Shown here: positions 8,532 to 16,613 of the stretch, one piece after another
Layout of the letters: the number at the start of each line of letters is the position of its first letter
Position numbering within the stretch: position 1 is the first letter of the stretch
Source of the DNA: Streptomyces sp. NBRC 110028
GTDB lineage: Bacteria; Actinomycetota; Actinomycetes; Streptomycetales; Streptomycetaceae
Direction of reading: 5' to 3'
DNA length: 64,000 bases
NCBI RefSeq assembly: GCF_001417735.1
Contig: NZ_BBUZ01000038.1
Location: forward strand, 1 to 64,000
The notes under the pieces: generated by a model
Told to the model about the DNA's origin: nothing
Seen by the model: the letters and a program-made list of their open reading frames with translations, nothing else
Database searches by the model: none
Made by a program: the position numbers and the translations under genes

Positions 8532-9335
8532 ATGCCAAGACTCACCACCGCGCTGCGCGCGCTCGCCCTGCCCGTCGCCGCTCTCATGGCCCTCGCCTCG
8601 CCCGCCCCGGCGCAGGCGAAGGCCGGGTCCGAGGCGCCGAAGGAGTTCGTGGCGCTGAGCGATGTGGATCCGACGATCCGCCAGGAGATCCGGTACTTCA
8701 CGCCGCACAACTTCACCGGCCGCCCCGTGGACGGCTATCGCGAGCCGCTGTGCCTGCTGACCCGCCCGGCGGCCAGGGCGCTGCACCGGGCGCAGCGTCA
8801 GCTGCTGCGCCGGGGTTACACCCTGAAGGTGTACGACTGCTACCGGCCGCAGCGCGCGGTGGACACCTTCGTCGACTGGGCGAAGGACCTCGACGACCAG
8901 CGGATGAAGCGCGAGTTCTATCCGGACGTCGACAAGGCCCGGCTGTTCGAGGACGGTTACATCGCGGAGAAGTCGGGGCACAGCCGGGGCAGCACCATGG
9001 ACCTGACGATCGCGAAGCTGCCCGCGCTGCCGACCCGCCCGTATGTGCCGGGCGAGAAGCTGGTGCCCTGCTACGCGCCGAAGAAGGACCGCTTCCCCGA
9101 CAACTCGGTCGACATGGGGACCGGTTACGACTGCTTCGACACCCTTTCGCACACCCTCGATTCGCGGATCAAGGGCACGCAGCGGGCCAACCGGCTGCTG
9201 CTCAAGGGCGCGATGGAGGCCCAGGACTTCGTCAATCTGGCCGAGGAGTGGTGGCACTACACGTACCAGCCGGAGCCGTTCCCGGACACCTGCTTCGACT
9301 TCCCCGTCTCGCGCCGGTCGCTGACGAGGCACTGA
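8532..9335 (+). CDS. secreted D-alanyl-D-alanine dipeptidase (VanX-like, M15D)
   Basis: A 267-aa protein of peptidase family M15D, which hydrolyses D-Ala-D-Ala. The zinc ligands fit: His150 and Asp157 in SGHSRGSTMDLTI, and the catalytic Glu239 with His242 in EEWWHYTY (ExxH). Unlike resistance VanX, which is cytoplasmic and about 200 aa, this copy has a signal peptide (MPRLTTALRALALPVAALMALASPAPAQA). It should act outside the membrane on released cell-wall peptides, with no link to vancomycin resistance. ATG 8532 is used; an in-frame GTG at 8526 is possible. It lies 10 bp after the GH31 gene and ends 3 bp before the convergent potC, so no room is left for a terminator. Confidence 0.9.
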   Translation: MPRLTTALRALALPVAALMALASPAPAQAKAGSEAPKEFVALSDVDPTIRQEIRYFTPHNFTGRPVDGYREPLCLLTRPAARALHRAQRQLLRRGYTLKVYDCYRPQRAVDTFVDWAKDLDDQRMKREFYPDVDKARLFEDGYIAEKSGHSRGSTMDLTIAKLPALPTRPYVPGEKLVPCYAPKKDRFPDNSVDMGTGYDCFDTLSHTLDSRIKGTQRANRLLLKGAMEAQDFVNLAEEWWHYTYQPEPFPDTCFDFPVSRRSLTRH

Positions 9336-9338
9336 GAC

Positions 9339-10151
9339 TCACAGCCGCCCGCCCGCGGTGTCCGAGGACAGCCGCTGCGCGATGGCCACGGGCACCACGG
9401 ACAGGGCGATGAGCGTCGCGGCGACGACGTTGACGACGGGGGCCTGGTGGGGCCGGGCCAGGTTCTCGTAGATCCAGATGGGCAGGGTGCGGGTGCCGGG
9501 GCCGGCGGTGAAGGTCGTCACCACGATCTCGTCGAAGGAGAGCGCGAAGGCGAGCAGCGCGCCTGCGAAGAGCGCCGAGCGCATGGCCGGGAAGGTGACG
9601 TGGCGGAAGGTCTGCCAGGGGCGCGCCCCGAGGTCCGCGGACGCCTCGGCCATCGAGGGGGCGATGCGGCGCAGCCGGGCCGCCACGTTGTTGAAGACGA
9701 CCACGACGCAGAAGGTGGCGTGCCCGACGACCACCGTGAACAGGCCGAAGCCGATGCCGAGCGGGCCCAGGACGGTGCGGAAGGCGGCGTTGAGGGCGAT
9801 GCCGCTGACGATGCCGGGCAGCGCGATCGGCAGCACCAGCAGGAAGGACACGGTCCGGCGGCCGAAGAAGCGGTGCCGGTGGACGGCGTACGCGGCCATG
9901 GTGCCCAAGCCCAGGGCGATCCCGGTGGCGGCGAGCCCGGCCTTGAGCGAGGTGAGCAGGGCGTCGCGGGCGCCCTGGTTGTGGAGGGCGGCGCGCCACC
10001 ACTGGCCGGTGAGGCCGCTGGGCGGCCAGCCGAAGGAGCGGTCGGCGTTGAAAGAGTTGAGCAGGACGAGCAGCAGGGGCGCGTAGACGACGGCGAGTCC
10101 GGCGGCGGTGACGCAGCCGAGGACGATCCGGGCGGTGCGCGACAGCCTCAT
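9339..10151 (-). CDS. potC: polyamine-type ABC transporter permease (PotC-like)
   Basis: A 270-aa inner-membrane permease of the binding-protein-dependent transport family, with about six membrane helices. The start MRLSRTARIVLGCVTAAGL opens the first helix. The cytoplasmic EAA loop is visible as EASADLGARPWQTFRHVTFP. The tail (FALSFDEIVVTTFTAGPGTRTLP) is typical of PotC/PotI. It is the last gene of the potA-D-B-C set, 11 bp after potB. The open frame continues far upstream of this ATG, but that part lies inside potB in another phase. Substrate (spermidine or putrescine) is inferred from the family. Confidence 0.9.
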   Translation of the reverse strand: MRLSRTARIVLGCVTAAGLAVVYAPLLLVLLNSFNADRSFGWPPSGLTGQWWRAALHNQGARDALLTSLKAGLAATGIALGLGTMAAYAVHRHRFFGRRTVSFLLVLPIALPGIVSGIALNAAFRTVLGPLGIGFGLFTVVVGHATFCVVVVFNNVAARLRRIAPSMAEASADLGARPWQTFRHVTFPAMRSALFAGALLAFALSFDEIVVTTFTAGPGTRTLPIWIYENLARPHQAPVVNVVAATLIALSVVPVAIAQRLSSDTAGGRL

Positions 10152-10162
10152 CCGGCGTTCTC

Positions 10163-11011
10163 CTAGAGCGAGTCGAGGGCGCCGGCGCGGCGTACGGCGG
10201 CCAGGTAGCAGACGATGAGGACGACGGGCACGGCGGAGAGCGCGGCGGCCATCGGCAGGTCGAGGGTGACCTGGGAGGCGATGGCGTTGCCGAGGAGCTG
10301 GGTCTTGCCGCCGACGATCTGCACGGCGATGTAGTCGCCGAGGCTGAGCGAGAAGGTGAAGACGGACCCGGCGAGCAGGGCGGGGCGTACGGCGGGCAGG
10401 ACGACCGAGCGCAGGGTGCGCCAGGTGCCCGCGCCGAGGTCGGCGGAGGCTTCCAGGGTGCGTTCGGGGAGCCGTTCCAGGGCCGCGTACACCGGGAGGA
10501 TCATGTACGGCAGCCACAGGTAGGCGAGCACCAGGACGACGGCCGTGGTGCCGTAGCCCGGCCCGTGCAGTCCGAGCGGGGAGAGCACGGAGTCGACCAC
10601 GCCGTCCTCGCCGAGCATCACCCGCCAGGCGTACGCCTTGACCAGATAGCTGGCCCACAGCGGGGTGAGCACGGCCACCAGCAGCGGCCGGCGCCACCGC
10701 GGGCCCGCGACGCGCGCCATGCAGAACGCCATGGGCAGGGCGAGCAGCGCGTCCAGGACGGTGACGGCGGCGGCGATGGTGAGGGTGCGCAGCGCGATGG
10801 TGCGGTAGACGGGGGTGGTCAGCAGGTCGCGGACGTTGTCGGGGTTCCAGGTGCGGACGACGTCGGAGGTGAAGGGGTCGGTGGTCCAGAAGGCGGAGAG
10901 GAGGAGGACGGCGAGCGAGCCGAGATAGGCGAGGGTCAGCCACAGCAGGGGCGGCCCGAGGAGCGCGGCCAGGCGCAGCCGCGCTCCCCCGGTCCCGGCG
11001 CGGCGGGGCAT
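10163..11011 (-). CDS. potB: polyamine-type ABC transporter permease (PotB-like)
   Basis: A 282-aa permease with about six membrane helices. Helix 1 is LAALLGPPLLWLTLAYLGSL and the EAA-type loop reads EASADLGAGTWRTLRSVVLP. It pairs with PotC to form the membrane channel. The ATG at 11011 is one base past the potD stop, so translation is likely coupled. The C-terminus ends in LAAVRRAGALDSL before a TAG stop. The length and loop fit PotB/PotH. Polyamine specificity is inferred from the operon's binding protein and ATPase. Confidence 0.9.
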   Translation of the reverse strand: MPRRAGTGGARLRLAALLGPPLLWLTLAYLGSLAVLLLSAFWTTDPFTSDVVRTWNPDNVRDLLTTPVYRTIALRTLTIAAAVTVLDALLALPMAFCMARVAGPRWRRPLLVAVLTPLWASYLVKAYAWRVMLGEDGVVDSVLSPLGLHGPGYGTTAVVLVLAYLWLPYMILPVYAALERLPERTLEASADLGAGTWRTLRSVVLPAVRPALLAGSVFTFSLSLGDYIAVQIVGGKTQLLGNAIASQVTLDLPMAAALSAVPVVLIVCYLAAVRRAGALDSL

Positions 11012-11012
11012 C

Positions 11013-12194
11013 TCAGCCCTTGACCTCGGTCCAGGCGCGGGTCCACTGGGCGTAGTCGGTGCAGGTGGTGTTCTTGCGGCCGTCGAGGCACTGCTTGATG
11101 GGCGTGGTCCAGAAGTGGACGCGCTGGAAGTACTTCTCGTCGTCGGCGTGGAAGACGGCGCAGTGGTTCGGGTCGGCGGTCTCGGCGCACGCCTTGCGGT
11201 TGGCGGGGGCCTCGCCGAAGTACTCGGCGACCTGGGCGTTGACCTTCGGGGAGACGATCCAGTCGAGCCACTTGTAGGCGCAGTTGGGGTGTTCGGCCTT
11301 CGCGGAGACCATCCAGGTGTCGGACCAGCCGGTGGCGCCCTCCTTGGGGAGCACGGCCTTGACGGGCGCCTTCTCGGCCCGGGTGAGGTTCGCGATGACC
11401 TGCCAGGTGGTGCCGATGACGCTGTCGCCGCCCTTGAAGGCGGTGATTTCCTTCTGGTAGTCGCTCCAGTACTCGCCGACCGCCCGGTGCTGCTTCTTGA
11501 GCAGGGTGACGGCGGCGTCGAGCTGCCTGGAGTCGAGCGCATACGGGTTCTTGATGCCGAGCGACGGTTTGGCGCGCATCAGGTAGAGGGCGGCGTCGGC
11601 GATGTAGATGGGCGAGTCGTACGCGGTGACATGGCCGTTGTGCGCGGCGGCGTCGTCGAAGACGGCGCGCCAGGAGTCGGGCGCGGGCTTGACCTTGTCG
11701 GTGCGGTACATGAGGAGGTTGGCGCCGCGGCCGTGCGGGATGCCGTACATGCGGCCGTCCCTGGAGTTGAACGGCTGCTGTTTGAGGGCCGGGAAGATGT
11801 CCTTGTAGTTGGGCACCAACTTGGTGTTGACGGGGGCGGCGTCGCCGGAGGCGATGAGGCGCAGAGTGGCGTCGCCGGAGGCGGAGACCGTGTCGTACTG
11901 GCCGGTCTTCATGAGGGAGACCATCTCGTCGGAGGTGCCCGCGGTCTTGGTGTTGACCTGGCAGCCGGTCTTCTTCTCGAAGGGGTGTACCCAGTCGGCC
12001 TTCGGGTCGTTGGAGCCGTCCTCGGCGTAGCCCGCCCAGGCGATGATGTTGACCTTGCCCTCGCCCTTGCCGAGCTTGTCGGGGGCGTGTGCGGCCTTGC
12101 CGCCGTCGTCGTCGGATCCGCAGCCAGCGGCGGTCAGCAGCAGCGCGCACACGGCCGCCGCGGACCTCCACGCGGATGTCGTCCGTTTCCGCAT
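11013..12194 (-). CDS. potD: polyamine-type ABC transporter substrate-binding lipoprotein (PotD-like)
   Basis: A 393-aa extracytoplasmic solute-binding protein, anchored as a lipoprotein: MRKRTTSAWRSAAAV leads into the lipobox LTAAGC with Cys25. The mature part has the spermidine/putrescine-binding fold seen in INIIAWAGYAEDG-type openings (here VNIIAWAGYAEDGSND). SD GAGGAGG precedes the ATG, which rules out the longer frame upstream. It stands between the ATPase and the permeases, 92 bp after potA. That gap contains a 6-bp stem (TGCCGA/TCGGCA) which may set transcript levels. Related sugar or phosphonate binders are possible but the PotD match is better. Confidence 0.9.
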   Translation of the reverse strand: MRKRTTSAWRSAAAVCALLLTAAGCGSDDDGGKAAHAPDKLGKGEGKVNIIAWAGYAEDGSNDPKADWVHPFEKKTGCQVNTKTAGTSDEMVSLMKTGQYDTVSASGDATLRLIASGDAAPVNTKLVPNYKDIFPALKQQPFNSRDGRMYGIPHGRGANLLMYRTDKVKPAPDSWRAVFDDAAAHNGHVTAYDSPIYIADAALYLMRAKPSLGIKNPYALDSRQLDAAVTLLKKQHRAVGEYWSDYQKEITAFKGGDSVIGTTWQVIANLTRAEKAPVKAVLPKEGATGWSDTWMVSAKAEHPNCAYKWLDWIVSPKVNAQVAEYFGEAPANRKACAETADPNHCAVFHADDEKYFQRVHFWTTPIKQCLDGRKNTTCTDYAQWTRAWTEVKG

Positions 12195-12286
12195 CCGGTC
12201 CTCCTCGTCCCACGTGGTGCTCGAGGCCCCGTCAGTATCCGCGCGTCCCTTATGCCGACACCAGGGTGCCTTCGGCAATGAGAAGG

Positions 12287-13324
12287 TCAACTGGGCACCG
12301 GGAAGGCGTCCTTCTCGTCCCAGACCAGCCTGATCTCGGCCCGCGGGCGGGCGGTGGGCGGGAGTTCGGAGAGGTTCTGCCGGTGCGCGGTGAGCCGGTC
12401 GCCGTGTGGAAGCACGACGGTGAAACGGGTGTGCGCCCCGGCGTGCACGATGTCGGCGATGCGCCCCGTGACCGTGCGCTCGCCGTCGAGGGGCGTGTCG
12501 GCGGGGTCGGCGAGCCGGATGCGCTCGGGGCGGATGCTGTACGCGCCGGGGCGGCCGATCACCCGGACGGCGGCCTCGCCGCGCAGCAGGTTGGTGGTGC
12601 CGACGAAGCCCGCGACGAAGGCGGTGGCGGGGCGTTCGTACACCTCCACGGGCGGGCCGGTCTGCTCGATCCGGCCGCCCGCGACGACGGCGACGCGGTC
12701 GCTCATGGTCAGCGCCTCCTCCTGGTCGTGGGTGACCAGGAGGAAGGTGATGCCGGTGGTGCGCTGGAGTTCCTTCAGCTCGGTCTGCATCTCCTGACGG
12801 AGCCGGAGGTCGAGGGCGCCGAGCGGTTCGTCGAGGAGCAGGACGGCGGGCCGGTCGACGAGGGCCCGGGCGAGGGCGACGCGCTGACGCTGGCCGCCGG
12901 AGAGCGCGTCGGGGCGGCGGGACGCGAAGCCGTCGAGGCGGACGGTGGCGAGGGCCTCGCGGGCGCGCGCGGTGCGCTCCGGCTTGCGGACGCCTCGTAC
13001 GGTGAGCGCGTACGCCACGTTCTGCTCGACGGTCATGTGCGGGAAGAGCGCGTAGTCCTGGAAGACGGTGTGCACATCACGGCGGTGCGGGGGCAGCGCG
13101 GTGACGTCCCGCCCGGCGAGTGCGACGCGGCCGCTGGTGGGCCGCTCGAACCCGGCGATCAGGCGCAGCAGGGTGGTCTTGCCCGAGCCGGAGGGGCCGA
13201 GGAGCGAGAAGAACTCGCCCGGGCGGAGGGTGAGATCGACGGCGTCCAGCGCCCGGACCGTACCGGCGGTGCCGAACTCCTTGGTGACGGCGGTGCAGCG
13301 GACCGCCTCTTCCGTCTCCGCCAC
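12287..13324 (-). CDS. potA: polyamine-type ABC transporter ATPase (PotA-like)
   Basis: A 345-aa ATPase that powers the importer. Walker A is GPSGSGKT (43-50), the Q-loop is in VFQDYALFPHMTVEQN, the signature is LSGGQRQRVALARAL, and Walker B is VLLLDEPLGALD with the H-loop in LLVTHDQEEAL. A C-terminal TOBE-like domain (about 240-345) is present, as in PotA. The start is the GTG at 13324 because GAGGGGAG lies eight bases before it; the upstream in-frame GTG at 13345 would place that SD inside the gene. First gene of the leftward operon; its promoter lies in the 141-bp gap shared with the DUF35/thiolase pair. Confidence 0.92.
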   Translation of the reverse strand: MAETEEAVRCTAVTKEFGTAGTVRALDAVDLTLRPGEFFSLLGPSGSGKTTLLRLIAGFERPTSGRVALAGRDVTALPPHRRDVHTVFQDYALFPHMTVEQNVAYALTVRGVRKPERTARAREALATVRLDGFASRRPDALSGGQRQRVALARALVDRPAVLLLDEPLGALDLRLRQEMQTELKELQRTTGITFLLVTHDQEEALTMSDRVAVVAGGRIEQTGPPVEVYERPATAFVAGFVGTTNLLRGEAAVRVIGRPGAYSIRPERIRLADPADTPLDGERTVTGRIADIVHAGAHTRFTVVLPHGDRLTAHRQNLSELPPTARPRAEIRLVWDEKDAFPVPS

Positions 13325-13418
13325 GCTTGGCTCCCCTCGCCGCACCGGCTGATCAGGGTCGTGATCGCGCCGGTCACCTTACCGGGGTTACCCGCCGTGC
13401 GGTCCCTGTGCAACACTT

Positions 13419-13433
13419 CTGACGTACCGTCAG
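13419..13433. promoter_or_regulatory. TetR-type palindrome in the potA / DUF35 divergent gap
   Basis: CTGACG-TAC-CGTCAG is a perfect 6-3-6 inverted repeat, 32 bp before the DUF35 start. TGACG-N3-CGTCA resembles operators of TetR-family repressors that control acyl-CoA and sterol genes. It fits control of the DUF35/thiolase pair. No TetR gene lies nearby, so the regulator would be encoded elsewhere. Confidence 0.45.
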
Positions 13434-13465
13434 TTATCGGCTCGCTCATCCGTCGGGGAGAGACC

Positions 13466-13918
13466 GTGGCATCTGCGCGTACGCCCGTGGTCGCCGGGTG
13501 GTTCACCTCCGGCGACGGGGACTTCCGGCTGCTGGGCACCCGCTGCCGGGCCTGCGGCGCGGTGTACTTCCCGCGCGAGGACACCTTCTGCCGGGCGCCT
13601 GGTTGCGCCGGTGAGGAGCTGGAGGAGGTGCCGCTGTCGCGGCGCGGCCGGGTGTGGTCGTACACCGACGGCCGCTATCGCCCACCCGCGCCGTACCCGT
13701 CCGATCCCGCGCGCGACTGGGAGCCGTACACGCTGATCGCCGTGGAGCTGGCCGCCGAGCGGATGGTGGTGCTCGGGCAGGGCGCGCCCGGGGTGACGGT
13801 GGCGGATCTGGCGGTCGGCATGGAGGTCGAGGTGGCGCCGGGGGTGCTGGCCGGGGAGGGCGGGCGGAGCTGGTCGACCTGGCACTGGCGGCCGGTCGCC
13901 GCGGAGGGACGGTCATGA
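13466..13918 (+). CDS. Zn-ribbon/OB-fold protein (DUF35 family)
   Basis: A 150-aa protein with an N-terminal zinc ribbon (CRACGAVYFPREDTFC, then a second Cys near CAGEEL) and a C-terminal OB fold (GRVWSYTDGRY to the end). Such proteins bind next to thiolases or acyl-CoA hydratases in sterol and fatty-acid pathways, often as obligate subunits. Its stop overlaps the thiolase ATG (ATGA), so the two are made together, which supports a thiolase-partner role. GTG 13466 has GGGAG at a good distance. The open frame extends far upstream but that is antisense to potA. A TetR-like palindrome lies upstream. Confidence 0.85.
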   Translation: MASARTPVVAGWFTSGDGDFRLLGTRCRACGAVYFPREDTFCRAPGCAGEELEEVPLSRRGRVWSYTDGRYRPPAPYPSDPARDWEPYTLIAVELAAERMVVLGQGAPGVTVADLAVGMEVEVAPGVLAGEGGRSWSTWHWRPVAAEGRS

Positions 13919-15105
13919 CCGGCGAGGTGGCCGTGCTCGGCGCCGGGATGCACCCGTGGGGCAAATGGGGCCGGAGTTTCGTGGAGTACGGGACGAAGGC
14001 GGCGCGGGCGGCGCTCGCGGACGCCGGGCTCGACTGGCCGGACATCGCGTCGGTGGTCGGCGCGAACACCGTGCGCTGCGGCTATCCCGGCCAGGTGGCG
14101 GGGGCGACCTTCGCCGGGGCGCTGGGCTGGCAGGGGGCGCGCGTCACCAGCGTGTACGCCGCTTGCGCGTCCGGCGCGCGGGCCATCGACACCGCCCGCG
14201 CCCAGATCCTGTCCGGAATGGCGGACACCGTGCTGGTGGTGGGCGCGGACGCGGCGCCCAAGGGGTTCTTCGCACCGTCCGGCGGCGACCGGCCCGATGA
14301 CCCGGACTGGCTGCGCTTCCGGGTGCTGGGCGCGACCAACCCGGCGTACTTCGCGCTGTGGGCGCGCCGCCGGATGGCGGTGTACGGGGACACGCCCGAG
14401 GACTTCGCGGCGGTGAAGGTGAAGAACGCGGCCGCGGGTGCCGCCAATCCTCATGCCCGCTACCGCTCCCCCGTGACCGCCGAGGAGGTGGCCGCGTCGC
14501 CGGTGGTGGCCGATCCGCTGCGGCTGCTGGACATCTGCGCGACCTCGGACGGGGCCGCGGCGCTCGTGCTGAGCAGCGTGGACTTCGCCCGGCGGCACGG
14601 GGTGGCGGACCCGGTGCGGATCCGGGCCGTCTCCTCCGTATCGCCCCGCCATCCGCGGACCGCGCTCGACCTGCCGGACATCGCCACCGACTCCGCCGCC
14701 GGGTTCGGTTCCGCAGCGGACGCGTTCCGTCCGTCGATCGCGCGGGCGGCGTACGAGGAGGCGGGGATCGGCCCGGAGGACCTGTCGCTCGCCGAGGTGT
14801 ACGACCTGTCCACCGCGCTGGAGCTGGAGTGGTACGAGGACCTGGGGCTGTGCGGCGCCGGGGAGGGCGCGGGGCTGCTCCGGGAGGGCGCGACGGCGCT
14901 CGGCGGCCGGATCCCGGTCAATCCGAGCGGTGGGCTCGCCTCCTTCGGGGAGGCGGTCCCGGCGCAGGCCATCGCCCAGGTGTACGAGCTGACCCAGCAG
15001 TTGCGGGGGCGGGCGGGCGACCGCCAGGTGGCGGGGGCGCGGGTGGGCATCACCGCGAACCAGGGCCTGTTCGGCCATGGCTCGTCGGTGATCGCGGTGC
15101 GCTGA
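13915..15105 (+). CDS. thiolase / SCP-x-type acetyl-CoA acyltransferase
   Basis: A 396-aa enzyme of the thiolase superfamily, closest to the lipid-transfer (SCP-x) group that cleaves beta-ketoacyl-CoA side chains. The nucleophile Cys84 is in VYAACASGARA. NPSGGLASFGEAVPAQAIAQ and NQGLFGHGSSVIAV hold the other active-site loops. ATG 13915 overlaps the DUF35 stop by four bases. Together the pair resembles the thiolase/DUF35 complexes of sterol or branched fatty-acid breakdown. No other beta-oxidation genes lie alongside, so the natural substrate is unknown. A large stem-loop follows. Confidence 0.88.
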   Translation: MTGEVAVLGAGMHPWGKWGRSFVEYGTKAARAALADAGLDWPDIASVVGANTVRCGYPGQVAGATFAGALGWQGARVTSVYAACASGARAIDTARAQILSGMADTVLVVGADAAPKGFFAPSGGDRPDDPDWLRFRVLGATNPAYFALWARRRMAVYGDTPEDFAAVKVKNAAAGAANPHARYRSPVTAEEVAASPVVADPLRLLDICATSDGAAALVLSSVDFARRHGVADPVRIRAVSSVSPRHPRTALDLPDIATDSAAGFGSAADAFRPSIARAAYEEAGIGPEDLSLAEVYDLSTALELEWYEDLGLCGAGEGAGLLREGATALGGRIPVNPSGGLASFGEAVPAQAIAQVYELTQQLRGRAGDRQVAGARVGITANQGLFGHGSSVIAVR

Positions 15106-15149
15106 GGTGCGCCCGGTGCGCTTGAGGTGCGCGCGGTGCGGCTGACGGG

Positions 15150-15191
15150 CTCCGCCGCGGGGATCCGGCGTACCGGATCCGGGCGGCGGAG
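15150..15191. terminator. bidirectional stem-loop between thiolase and cvnD
   Basis: CTCCGCCGC...GGATCCGG / CCGGATCC...GGCGGCGGAG forms a long hairpin with a CGTA loop in the 94-bp gap between convergent genes. The gap also contains a direct repeat (TGAGGTGCGC-type, 15105-15140). Confidence 0.8.
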
Positions 15192-15199
15192 CGGGGCGG

Positions 15200-15793
15200 T
15201 CAGTGGGTGGCCGCGGTGGCGAGCAAGGCGTGTTCCACCACCGATATCAGCACATGCTTGACGGACTCGCGCTCGCGCGCGTCGCACATCACCACCGGGG
15301 TGCCCGGGTCGAGGTCCAGCGCCTCGCGCACCGAGTCCTCCGGGTAGCTGTCGGCGCCCTCGAAGCAGTTGACGGCCACCGTGAAGGAGATGCCGCGCCG
15401 CTCGAAGTAGTCGACGGCGGCGAAGCAGTCCTCCAGCCGGCGGGTGTCGGCCAGCACCACCGCGCCCAGCGCGCCGGTCGCCAGCTCGTCCCACAGGAAC
15501 CAGAAGCGGTCCTGCCCCGGAGTACCGAAGAGGTACAGCACCAGGTCCTCGCGGAGCGTGATGCGCCCGAAGTCCATCGCCACGGTGGTGGTCTTCTTGC
15601 CCTCCACTCCCGCGATGTTGTCGACCGGCCTGCCCGCCTCGGTGAGCAACTCCTCGGTGCGCAGCGGTTTGATCTCGCTGACCGCGCCCACCAAAGTGGT
15701 CTTTCCGGCACCGAATCCGCCCGCCACCAGAATCTTGAGCGTCACGGGTTCGATGATGTGGGGGCGGCCCGGGTCAGAGTGCCCGTAGACCAT
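15200..15793 (-). CDS. cvnD: conservon GTPase CvnD
   Basis: A 197-aa small Ras-like GTPase of the MglA/Cvn type. The P-loop is GGFGAGKTT, with the switch region in VAMDFGRI, the G3 motif in LFGTPGQDRFWFLWDEL and NCFEG in place of NKxD. In S. coelicolor conservons, CvnD works at the membrane with CvnA, B and C in a G-protein-like switch that affects development and antibiotic production. It overlaps cvnC by 20 bp. It is the last gene of the operon; no cytochrome P450 (CvnE/F), found after some conservons, follows. Confidence 0.93.
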   Translation of the reverse strand: MVYGHSDPGRPHIIEPVTLKILVAGGFGAGKTTLVGAVSEIKPLRTEELLTEAGRPVDNIAGVEGKKTTTVAMDFGRITLREDLVLYLFGTPGQDRFWFLWDELATGALGAVVLADTRRLEDCFAAVDYFERRGISFTVAVNCFEGADSYPEDSVREALDLDPGTPVVMCDARERESVKHVLISVVEHALLATAATH

Positions 15794-16172
15794 TGATCAC
15801 CTCGCGCAGAATCCTCTCGTCCGGCAGTTCCGCCGGAGGTACGGGCCGGGACACTCGGACGAGTGCCGCGTGAAGCAGGTCACCGATGAGTACGCGGACC
15901 ACGCCGACCGGAAGGTCGAGCTCGGCCGCCAGCTCGGCGACGGACTGTGGGGTGTCACGGCTGAGTTCGACGATGTCGATGTGCTCCGGTGACAACGTCT
16001 GGTCGGCGACGCTCCCCCCGGGGCCCACCCGGTCGGCGACGACGACGGCGATCAGGTCGAGCTTGTCCTCCGCGGCGCTGCGGGTGCGGCCCCGCGTCAT
16101 CGCGTAGGGCCGGACCACCGGTCCGGCCGCGTCGTCGAACCAGCGGTCGTCGGTCGCACCGTCTCCGGTCAT
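15774..16172 (-). CDS. cvnC: conservon protein CvnC (DUF742)
   Basis: A 132-aa DUF742 protein. It carries the family's RPYAMTRGRT opening (residues 21-30) and a winged-helix-like core (DTPQSVAELAAELDLPVGVVRVLIGDL), ending in the ILREVINGLRAL tail. The family's role is as a partner in the conservon complex; DNA binding has not been shown from this sequence. It starts 15 bp after cvnB and overlaps cvnD by 20 bp, consistent with a single transcript. Confidence 0.92.
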   Translation of the reverse strand: MTGDGATDDRWFDDAAGPVVRPYAMTRGRTRSAAEDKLDLIAVVVADRVGPGGSVADQTLSPEHIDIVELSRDTPQSVAELAAELDLPVGVVRVLIGDLLHAALVRVSRPVPPAELPDERILREVINGLRAL

Positions 16173-16187
16173 CTCCCCCCGCCTCCG

Positions 16188-16613
16188 TCACCCACCGGAT
16201 CGCGCGGCGGAGCCCAAATGCGCTCCCACCCGCTTGACCAGCAGCGTCATCTCATAGGCTACCTGTCCGACATCGGAGTCCGCATCGGCGAGCACCGCGA
16301 GGCAACTGCCGTCACCGGCGGAGGTGACGAACAGGAAGGCGTCGTCGAGTTCGACGACGGTCTGCCGGACCCGGCCGACGTCGAAGTGGCGGCCGACCCC
16401 CTTGGCGAGGCTGTGGAATCCCGAGGCCACGGCGGCCAGGTGCTCGCCGTCCTCCCGGGACAGATCGCGTGAACCGCCGGTGGGCAGTCCGTCGCCGGAG
16501 AGCACCAGCGCCTTGCGGATGCTGCCGACGCGGCCCACGAGTTCGTCGAGCAGCCAGTTCAATTCGCCCGACGGTGCCGATCCGTTGCGTGCTGCGGCGT
16601 TCGATGCGGTCAT
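16188..16613 (-). CDS. cvnB: conservon roadblock/LC7 protein CvnB
   Basis: A 141-aa roadblock/LC7-fold protein like MglB, thought to regulate the nucleotide state of the partner GTPase CvnD. The fold shows in ELNWLLDELVGRVGSIRKALVLSGDGLP and AFLFVTSAGDGSCLAVLADAD. Its ATG overlaps the cvnA stop by four bases (ATGA), so it is translationally coupled to the sensor. Identity is clear from sequence and context. Confidence 0.93.
   Translation of the reverse strand: MTASNAAARNGSAPSGELNWLLDELVGRVGSIRKALVLSGDGLPTGGSRDLSREDGEHLAAVASGFHSLAKGVGRHFDVGRVRQTVVELDDAFLFVTSAGDGSCLAVLADADSDVGQVAYEMTLLVKRVGAHLGSAARSGG

Noticed and set aside
3638..8716. A 1692-codon minus-strand open frame across three genes
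   Set aside because: It is antisense to the GH31 gene and out of phase with acetoacetyl-CoA synthetase; its Arg/Pro/His-rich translation is typical of a high-GC shadow frame.
8532..9335. Vancomycin resistance VanX
   Set aside because: The protein has a signal peptide and no vanR/S/H/A/J/K genes are near, so it is a wall-turnover dipeptidase.
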